DNA of 64,000 bases from Colwellia ponticola (GTDB lineage Bacteria; Pseudomonadota; Gammaproteobacteria; Enterobacterales; Alteromonadaceae): the NCBI RefSeq assembly GCF_005885605.1, contig NZ_SZVP01000014.1, forward strand, positions 1-64,000, given 5' to 3'. A program made the position numbers and the translations under genes. Positions 57,770 to 64,000 of this stretch are shown in pieces. Under the pieces are notes generated by a model. That model saw nothing but the letters and a program-made list of their open reading frames with translations, did not search any database and had not been told where the DNA came from. The stretch's first letter is position 1, and each line of letters starts with the position of its first letter.

Positions 57770-58783
57770 TTATGGTCTAACGATGCAATCTATCGTCATC
57801 AGTAGCTGCTCAACAGCTAATTGTCTATTCGTTTGACTATACGATTTTATCAGTTTATTACTACTGATGATAGCTTGATACAGTTGGTTAAGCACTGCTG
57901 CCGGTATTTTACGCTGAGCGTTTAGTGCCGCTTGCTGTTCTTGGTTAGCGAGGTAATGCTGTCTCATCAGGTTAGCCGTTATTTTTTCTAACCAACGCAA
58001 GCCATGTTTATTATCAACAAGTTGGCTAAGTAACTCACCTTCATTTTGACCGTTATAAATATAATTAATAACGTGCTGGGTAAACACTTTACATTGCTGA
58101 AAAACATCCTCGTCCGTTAACTCTGCTAAGTGCGATAAATTAACAAAAGCATGTTCGTTAAGCGTTTCCGTTATCATTGCGTTATCTGGTGATCGCACGT
58201 CATTATCCATAGAGGTTAACGAAGCATTTGATGAGCTAAGTTGCGCTAACAAAGCGGCACCGATCTTAGGTCTAATAATGTAAACAGCGCAGCGACTGAT
58301 AATGGTGGGTAATAAGCTTTCAATATCCTCGGTTGTGAGCACAATATAGCTATTAGGGCTTGGCTCTTCTAACGTTTTTAATAAAGCGTTAGCGGCCGCT
58401 ACTGTCATTCGTTGTGCTTGTGGAATATATATCGTTTTGACTTTACCTAAATGAGCCGTTTTTTCTAAAAAGGCATTACCACGGCGAATGTCGTCAACCC
58501 CTAAGGTTTTATTGTCGCTGTCCAATAATAGGTGATCGGGATAATTATTACTTTTTCTTAATAAACAGGCTTTGCATTGTCCGCAGGCATGATTAATAGT
58601 CTCCGATTCAGACGAATCTTGACTTGCTAAGGGCTGTTGACAAATTAACAAGGCAATTAACCACTGTGCTAAAACACCTTTACCAGAGCCTTCAATACCT
58701 TGGATAATAATGGCATGAGCTAAGCTTTTTTGTTGAAACTGTCGACTTAATTGTCGTTGTTTTTCACGGCAAATGGGTAACAT
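57770..58783 (-). CDS. holB: DNA polymerase III subunit delta prime
   Basis: Clamp-loader subunit of 337 residues: AAA+ fold with GIEGSGKGVLAQW at residues 29-41, zinc module CGQCKACLLRKSNNYPDH, and the SRC-type sensor motif ISRCAVY. It follows tmk by 9 nt and precedes pilZ in the classic order. Confidence 0.94.
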   Translation of the reverse strand: MLPICREKQRQLSRQFQQKSLAHAIIIQGIEGSGKGVLAQWLIALLICQQPLASQDSSESETINHACGQCKACLLRKSNNYPDHLLLDSDNKTLGVDDIRRGNAFLEKTAHLGKVKTIYIPQAQRMTVAAANALLKTLEEPSPNSYIVLTTEDIESLLPTIISRCAVYIIRPKIGAALLAQLSSSNASLTSMDNDVRSPDNAMITETLNEHAFVNLSHLAELTDEDVFQQCKVFTQHVINYIYNGQNEGELLSQLVDNKHGLRWLEKITANLMRQHYLANQEQQAALNAQRKIPAAVLNQLYQAIISSNKLIKSYSQTNRQLAVEQLLMTIDCIVRP

Positions 58784-58792
58784 ATTTGCTTT

Positions 58793-59431
58793 CTAATCCA
58801 CGGTTGCTTTAGCGATAAATTCACTGACAGTCGTCGCTATATCCTGATGTACTTTTAACATAGGCTGCGCGGCATCAACGGTAATAATAGTGGTATCTTG
58901 TGCTGCTAATTCTCGATATTTATCATGGACACGCATAAAAAAATCCATTTTCTCTAACTCTATACGATCTAAATCACCACGAGCTTGCGCACGTGATAAG
59001 CCAATATGCGGGTCTATATCTAAATAAATGGTGATATCAGGACAAAAACCTTTTAAGGTAATTTCTCTAATCGTATTCATGGTTGCTTCGTCAAAACCTC
59101 GACCACCACCTTGATAGGCACGCGAGCTTAAATCATGGCGATCGCCTATTACCCATTTTCCAGCAGCTAAAGTGGGTAATATTTTATTGGCCAATAACTG
59201 GCTACGACTCGCATACATCAATAATAACTCTGTTTCGACGGTGAGTTTTTCTTGATGGTCTACTGATTTGACCATATCACGTAACGCTTCAGCTAAAGGC
59301 GTACCGCCAGGCTCTCTGGTATTAACATAATCGATACCTTGCTCAATTAAAATATTTTCAATGACAGTGATGGCTGAAGACTTTCCTGCGCCTTCCATAC
59401 CCTCAATGACGATAAACTTACCTGTAGACAT
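58793..59431 (-). CDS. tmk: Thymidylate kinase
   Basis: The enzyme phosphorylates dTMP. The 212-residue protein has the P-loop EGMEGAGKSS, NTREPGGTPLAE (DRx-type dTMP site), GDRHDLSSRAYQGGGRG and the lid. It is co-transcribed with mltG upstream and holB downstream. Confidence 0.96.
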   Translation of the reverse strand: MSTGKFIVIEGMEGAGKSSAITVIENILIEQGIDYVNTREPGGTPLAEALRDMVKSVDHQEKLTVETELLLMYASRSQLLANKILPTLAAGKWVIGDRHDLSSRAYQGGGRGFDEATMNTIREITLKGFCPDITIYLDIDPHIGLSRAQARGDLDRIELEKMDFFMRVHDKYRELAAQDTTIITVDAAQPMLKVHQDIATTVSEFIAKATVD

Positions 59432-59499
59432 AGTTAATATTTGACCTTTTATCAGTGATTTCGTGCTATATAATCAATTGTATTGGTTATATATGCTTG

Positions 59500-60504
59500 C
59501 TATTTTTGTCTTTGCTTTGCTAAATAACGTTTTACCGCCAGATTATGCTCAGCTAGCGTTTTACTAAATACATGTTTGCCATCACCACCACTGACAAAAT
59601 AATAGTAATCACTCGTCGCTGGTTTTAGCGTTGCTTCGAGCGCAGATAAACCGGTTAAGGCAATAGGTGTTGGCGGTAGACCATTAATTCTATAAGTATT
59701 GTAAGCTGTTTTTTCACGTAAATGTGCACGGGTAATATCACCTTGATAACGTTTACCTAAGCCATAAATCACTGTTGGATCGGTTTGTAAACGCATTCTT
59801 TTACGTAAACGGTTAACAAATACTGAAGAGATAAGAGGTTGCTCAGCAATATAACTGGTTTCTTTTTCAATAATCGAGGCCATAATTAACGCTTGATAAG
59901 GTGTTTTATAAGGCAAATTTTCGGCTCTATTTTGCCATAAGTCCGTTAATGTACTTTGCATATTGGCATAAGCGCGCTTCAACAGTGTAATATCTTGCGT
60001 ATTGGCAGTAAAAGCGTAGGTATCAGGAAATAACCACCCTTCTGGGTTTTCATAATGAATACCTAGACGAGCTGCCACCTCACTGACCCCTACATCAGCA
60101 ATACTGTGCTTAATATAAGGATGCTCAGCGACTATCGCTAAAGCATCTTCAAAGCGTGTTCCTTCAATAAAGGTAATAGAAAACTGGTGCTCTTTACCTT
60201 CAACAAGCTGAGTTAATAATTGCGCTAACGTAGTCCCTTTTGTGATTTGGTACGTACCCGCTTTAATATTAGCTTTTTCAGGTAATAATCGCCCGTAATT
60301 TCTTAGCCAAAAATACGTTGGTATCCATTGCATTTGTACTAATTGTTTAGCAAAGGAGCTAATAGAGCTACCTGGTTTTATTGTTATAAAGTTATTTTTT
60401 TCAATCACTAGTGGCGCTTTTAACGCTTGATCAAATTGATAAACGACAGCACTAACACAGCCGAGCGATAATAATAATATAATAATAATAAATTTTTTGA
60501 GCAC
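59500..60504 (-). CDS. mltG: Endolytic murein transglycosylase MltG (YceG)
   Basis: The 334-residue protein has one N-terminal membrane helix (FIIIILLLSLGCVSAVVYQF), a LysM-like region and the YceG catalytic domain. The catalytic motif ASIIEKET lies near residue 215 and QTDPTVIYGLG follows. It cuts nascent glycan strands at the inner membrane. Located between pabC and tmk as in E. coli. Confidence 0.95.
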   Translation of the reverse strand: MLKKFIIIILLLSLGCVSAVVYQFDQALKAPLVIEKNNFITIKPGSSISSFAKQLVQMQWIPTYFWLRNYGRLLPEKANIKAGTYQITKGTTLAQLLTQLVEGKEHQFSITFIEGTRFEDALAIVAEHPYIKHSIADVGVSEVAARLGIHYENPEGWLFPDTYAFTANTQDITLLKRAYANMQSTLTDLWQNRAENLPYKTPYQALIMASIIEKETSYIAEQPLISSVFVNRLRKRMRLQTDPTVIYGLGKRYQGDITRAHLREKTAYNTYRINGLPPTPIALTGLSALEATLKPATSDYYYFVSGGDGKHVFSKTLAEHNLAVKRYLAKQRQK

Positions 60505-60570
60505 AAATTTCCCTTAAGGCTAATAAATGGCAGCTTGCTTTACTTCGATTGTTTAACTCAATGAGCTAAT

Positions 60571-61389
60571 TTAGATCATACCTTGCATTCGCTGCTGAAT
60601 TTGTTGCACAGCTTCAACAGCAAGGTGACGATTATTATATGTTTTGACCGGTATAATACCCATTAACGCATTACAGATAAACATACCTTGAACTTCTTTT
60701 AAGTCACTTAGCTTACTTTGACATATTTTTATCTTTGGATTTTGCGCGATAATAGTTTGTCGAATAATACCATTAACGCCTGACATTGATAGATCAGGGG
60801 TAGACAGTTGATCATCTAACCAATAAAACACATTAGCACTCGTCGCCTCGACTACATAACCTTGGTTATTCGTCACCACGAGATCATCTTCGATACGCTC
60901 ATCAAGTTCCGCTCTTAATAATACTTGCTCAAGCCTATTTAGGTGCTTAAGCCCTGCCAGCATAGTACTGGTGCCAAGTTGTTGCTCGCTATCGCCAAGG
61001 GTAATACCTTTTTGCGCGAGTTCAGGGTAATGCTCAGGAAAATCAGACACCGTAATAATAATATTCATCGCATTATCATTAAGCCCTATTCTAGAATAGC
61101 CTCTGCCGCCACTACCCGTAGTTATCATAACTTTTAATACCGCTAACGAAAAAGTACTAGCAACGTTGGGTAATTGTTGGCTTAACTGGGTATGTAAATG
61201 CTGAATAAACGCTAAAGGAAGCTTTAATCGCTGACAACCAACGACCAAGCGTTCAATATGCTTAGCTAATAATATCACCTGACCATTGACAATTTTAGCG
61301 GTAGTAAATAAACCATCACCATAGGCTAAACCCCTATCGGTTAGGGCTATTGTAGTTTGTTGTTGACCATTTACAGAGCAATATTTCAT
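60571..61389 (-). CDS. pabC: Aminodeoxychorismate lyase
   Basis: This PLP-dependent fold-type IV enzyme makes p-aminobenzoate for folate. The 272-residue protein has the DRGLAYGDGLFTT N-terminus, the PLP-lysine within AGLKHLNRLEQVL and the EATSANVFYW phosphate-binding motif. Located between fabF and mltG in the conserved cluster. Confidence 0.94.
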   Translation of the reverse strand: MKYCSVNGQQQTTIALTDRGLAYGDGLFTTAKIVNGQVILLAKHIERLVVGCQRLKLPLAFIQHLHTQLSQQLPNVASTFSLAVLKVMITTGSGGRGYSRIGLNDNAMNIIITVSDFPEHYPELAQKGITLGDSEQQLGTSTMLAGLKHLNRLEQVLLRAELDERIEDDLVVTNNQGYVVEATSANVFYWLDDQLSTPDLSMSGVNGIIRQTIIAQNPKIKICQSKLSDLKEVQGMFICNALMGIIPVKTYNNRHLAVEAVQQIQQRMQGMI

Positions 61390-61450
61390 CAGAGGCTACG
61401 CTAATAGTTAAAAGTAATAAGTAAAATAATATTATTAAAGCTCGATTATA

Positions 61451-61497
61451 AAAAAGCCTGAACACCAACTCAATAATGAGCTGAGTATTCAGGCTTC
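61451..61497 (-). terminator. Terminator after fabF
   Basis: AAGCCTGAA pairs with TTCAGGCTT with an inner CTCA/TGAG pairing, followed by a T tract on the minus strand. It separates fabF from pabC, so the latter probably has its own promoter as well. Confidence 0.8.
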
Positions 61498-61593
61498 TCT
61501 ATTATCTAACGTTATGGCTAATTACTGAGACGGTTAATGTGCTCGAATAACTTTATTAAGACCGCACTTTTAAAGTGATAAGCCTTTTACAGC

Positions 61594-62832
61594 TTAAATC
61601 TTTTTAAAGATTAACGAGCCATTAGTACCGCCAAAACCAAATGAATTACACAGTACATACTCAAGCTCAACATCACGTGCTGCACCCGCAATGTAATCAA
61701 GGTCACAACCCGCGCCTGGGTTATCTAGGTTGATTGTTGGTGGTACTTGGTTGTTCATCAGTGCTTGAATGCTAAAAATAGCTTCAACAGAGCCTGCTGC
61801 GCCTAATAAATGCCCTGTCATAGACTTAGTAGAGCCCATCATGACATTTTGTGCACTATCACCAAACACCGTTTTTACAGCATTGGTTTCTGCAATATCA
61901 CCTGCTGGTGTTGAGGTACCATGAGCATTGATATAACCAATTTTGCTAACATCTACTTTGGCATCATTAATCGCATTTTGCATAGCACGCGCAGCGCCAT
62001 CACCATTTTCAGGCGGTGACGTCATATGATAAGCATCGCCACTCATACCAAAGCCTACAAGCTCAGCATAAATTTTTGCCCCACGCGCTTTTGCGTGTTC
62101 ATATTCTTCAACCACAATAACACCGGCGCCGTCACCCAGTACAAAACCATCACGGTCTTTATCCCAAGGACGAGAAGCAGCTTGAGGGTCGTCATTACGA
62201 CGAGATAGCGCACGCGCAGCACCAAAACCACCCATACCCAGTGTTGTTGACGCTTTTTCAGCGCCACCAGCAACAACAGCATCAGCATCGCCGTAAGCAA
62301 TCATACGTGCGGCATGACCAATGTTATGAACGCCACTAGTACAAGCTGTAGTAATAGCAATGTTAGGCCCTTGCAAACCAAACATAATAGATAAATTACC
62401 CGCGATCATGTTAATGATGGTTGAAGGCACAAAAAAAGGTGATAACTTACGTGGATTACCACCCGCTTGTAGTAACTTTTGATGATTTTCTTCAATTAAG
62501 CCTAAACCACCAATACCTGAGCCAATAGCTACGCCAATACGCGGAGCATTTTGCTCGGTCACTTCAAGACCTGAATCTTTGAAAGCTTGCACACCAGCAG
62601 CAATACCATATTGAATAAAAAGATCCATTTTTTTGGCTTCTTTTCGTTCCATATAATTTTGGGCATCAAAGTTTTTAACTAAGCCAGCAAATTTAGTAGG
62701 ATAATCGGAGGTATCAAAATGATCAATACTGCCTATACCACTTTTACCAAGTAGTAGGTTTTGCCATGTTTCTTCTGCTGTGTTGGCTAGTGGGCTAAGC
62801 ATGCCCATGCCAGTAACGACTACACGTCTCAT
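61594..62832 (-). CDS. fabF: 3-oxoacyl-[acyl-carrier-protein] synthase II
   Basis: The condensing enzyme of fatty-acid elongation is important for temperature control of unsaturated lipids. The 412-residue protein has the active-site cysteine in [12 protein letters not shown], the histidines in [11 protein letters not shown] and [12 protein letters not shown], and the C-terminal [10 protein letters not shown]. Follows acpP on the same strand. Confidence 0.97.
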   Translation of the reverse strand: MRRVVVTGMGMLSPLANTAEETWQNLLLGKSGIGSIDHFDTSDYPTKFAGLVKNFDAQNYMERKEAKKMDLFIQYGIAAGVQAFKDSGLEVTEQNAPRIGVAIGSGIGGLGLIEENHQKLLQAGGNPRKLSPFFVPSTIINMIAGNLSIMFGLQGPNIAITTACTSGVHNIGHAARMIAYGDADAVVAGGAEKASTTLGMGGFGAARALSRRNDDPQAASRPWDKDRDGFVLGDGAGVIVVEEYEHAKARGAKIYAELVGFGMSGDAYHMTSPPENGDGAARAMQNAINDAKVDVSKIGYINAHGTSTPAGDIAETNAVKTVFGDSAQNVMMGSTKSMTGHLLGAAGSVEAIFSIQALMNNQVPPTINLDNPGAGCDLDYIAGAARDVELEYVLCNSFGFGGTNGSLIFKKI

Positions 62833-62961
62833 AATAGCGTTGCCTCTGAAAATTAAAGGTATGACTCAATTATACCATTGCGTATACACTCGTTACCAAG
62901 TAAGCAGCATATGTATGCACTGCATTTTGTACGGTAATGAGTATATCGTTATGTTAAAGAT

Positions 62962-63004
62962 AAAAAAAAAGCGGTCACTTACAATGAAGTATACCGCTTT
63001 TATT
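62962..63004 (-). terminator. Terminator after acpP
   Basis: AAAAGCGGTA and ACCGCTTTT, with ACTT/AAGT inside, form a stem followed by nine T on the minus strand. Partial read-through to fabF is likely. Confidence 0.82.
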
Positions 63005-63041
63005 ATTTTATTAAGCCCGATAAAATCGAACTTATTAACAA

Positions 63042-63275
63042 TTACTGATTAGCAGTAACGTAATCGATTGCTGCTTGAACTGTAGTAATTTTCTCAGCTT
63101 CTTCGTCAGGAATTTCAGTATCAAATTCTTCTTCTAACGCCATAACTAATTCAACAGTGTCTAATGAGTCAGCACCTAAGTCATCAACGAATGATGAATC
63201 AATTTTTACTTCTGCTTCACTAACACCTAATTGTTCAACTGTAATTTTCTTTACGCGTTCTTCGATATTACTCAT
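63042..63275 (-). CDS. acpP: Acyl carrier protein
   Basis: The 77-residue, strongly acidic carrier of fatty-acid intermediates has the phosphopantetheine serine in [20 protein letters not shown] at residue 37. It lies between fabG and fabF as in E. coli. ATG follows GTAAAGGAAATAAA. Confidence 0.98.
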   Translation of the reverse strand: MSNIEERVKKITVEQLGVSEAEVKIDSSFVDDLGADSLDTVELVMALEEEFDTEIPDEEAEKITTVQAAIDYVTANQ

Positions 63276-63402
63276 TTTATTTCCTTTACTGAAAGTTCAT
63301 TTTTTCAAATTGTGTGTAGTGTATTCGCCAATAGCCTGCCATGCAAGCATCTAATTCAATTTTTTATTCTGGTCTAACCTGTTGAACTATTGAAAAATAT
63401 TA

Positions 63403-63440
63403 CAAAAAAACGTGTAAGCCATAATAATAAAGGCTTACAC
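63403..63440 (-). terminator. Terminator overlapping the fabG stop
   Basis: GTGTAAGCC pairs with GGCTTACAC and is followed by TTTTTTT. The left arm includes the fabG stop codon, so the hairpin begins inside the gene end. Confidence 0.8.
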
Positions 63441-64000
63441 CATATACATACCACCGTTAACATGGATAGTTTCACCAGTAATATAAGCTGCAGCATCTGA
63501 CGCTAAAAAGGCGACTGTTGATGCAATTTCTTCTGGTTTACCTAAACGGTTAGCCGGTACTTGTGAGAAAATCGCTTCTTTTTGCTCATCGGTTAGCTCT
63601 TTGGTCATATCGGTATCGATAAAGCCTGGAGAAACGGTGTTAACGGTAATACCGCGAGAAGCAACTTCACGCGCTAATGCTTTAGTAAAGCCAAGTAAGC
63701 CTGCTTTAGCGGTAGCATAATTGACTTGACCGGCGTTCCCCATAGTGCCAACAACTGAACCGATGTTGATAATACGACCAGTACGTTTTTTCATCATTGG
63801 GCGAATAGCTGCTTTACTTACTTTGAAAACTGACGTTAGGTTAGTCTCAATAATGTCTGACCATTCATCTTCTTTCATACGCATAAACAAGTTATCGCGC
63901 GTAATACCGGCATTATTGACTAAAATATCAATAGCGCCGTGTGCCTCTTTAATTGCAGTGAACATATCAGCAATAGACTCATCATTGGTCACGTTAAGTA
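63435..64000 (-). CDS. fabG: 3-oxoacyl-[acyl-carrier-protein] reductase, cut by the window edge
   Basis: This NADPH-dependent SDR enzyme reduces beta-ketoacyl-ACP. The frame remains open to base 64000, so the N-terminal 55-60 residues with the Rossmann motif are outside the window. The visible part has NNAGITRDNL, the catalytic tetrad region (IINIGSVVGTMGNAGQVNYATAKAG with Ser, Tyr and Lys) and the C-terminal HVNGGMYM. Followed by acpP. Confidence 0.96.
   Translation of the reverse strand, partial: LNVTNDESIADMFTAIKEAHGAIDILVNNAGITRDNLFMRMKEDEWSDIIETNLTSVFKVSKAAIRPMMKKRTGRIINIGSVVGTMGNAGQVNYATAKAGLLGFTKALAREVASRGITVNTVSPGFIDTDMTKELTDEQKEAIFSQVPANRLGKPEEIASTVAFLASDAAAYITGETIHVNGGMYMV

Overview
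The window is AT-rich DNA from a marine gammaproteobacterium of the Alteromonadales, most likely Colwelliaceae (Colwellia/Thalassotalea-like). This is inferred from gene content, gene order and codon usage, not from a database search. Most of it is ordinary chromosomal core in conserved blocks. The accessory material is concentrated in the first 3.5 kb.

Left end (1-3460): a decayed IS110-family (IS1111-like) element sits against a broken attC site. Next come three minus-strand gene cassettes (two unknown proteins and a LysE-type exporter) separated by Vibrio-type attC sites, with no integron integrase in view. The cassettes abut an array of tRNA-Ser(UGA): two intact genes plus five degenerate 3'-half copies, each associated with a terminator hairpin.

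Core block 1 (3640-21750): tag, a YccA/BI-1 membrane protein and tusDCBE (2-thiouridine sulfur relay) on the plus strand. On the minus strand lie a long-form GAPDH, gnd-msrB, pyrF, lapAB (LPS control), ihfB, rpsA, cmk, aroA, serC and gyrA. From gyrA to lapB this is a classical gammaproteobacterial order.

Core block 2 (22100-29130): ubiG, then nrdA-nrdB-ferredoxin (class Ia ribonucleotide reductase and its radical maintenance), preceded by two well-placed NrdR-box candidates, then cbpA-cbpM on the minus strand.

Envelope and metabolism stretch (29500-50300): a cytochrome c lipoprotein, a CsbD-like protein, a frameshifted DUF4398/OmpA lipoprotein, a PGPGW membrane protein, cardiolipin synthase, an EEP-family phosphatase/nuclease and a patatin lipase (a lipid/phosphodiester neighbourhood). 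These are followed by cytochrome b561, a CDF metal exporter, an AcnA-type aconitase with a VWA protein and a membrane J-domain protein, katG, a class II fumarase, YciI, a small secreted protein and an AI-2E-family permease.

Right end (50580-64000): ybbP-ybbA divergent from tesA with overlapping start codons, a KefB-like antiporter, then the minus-strand fatty-acid/DNA-replication cluster fabG(partial)-acpP-fabF-pabC-mltG-tmk-holB-pilZ-tatD.

I see no complete new defence or mobile system. The strongest unexplained structures are the attC/IS1111 junction, the tRNA-Ser half-copy array, the frameshifted OmpA lipoprotein, the aconitase-VWA-J-domain trio and several short dispersed repeats or palindromes.
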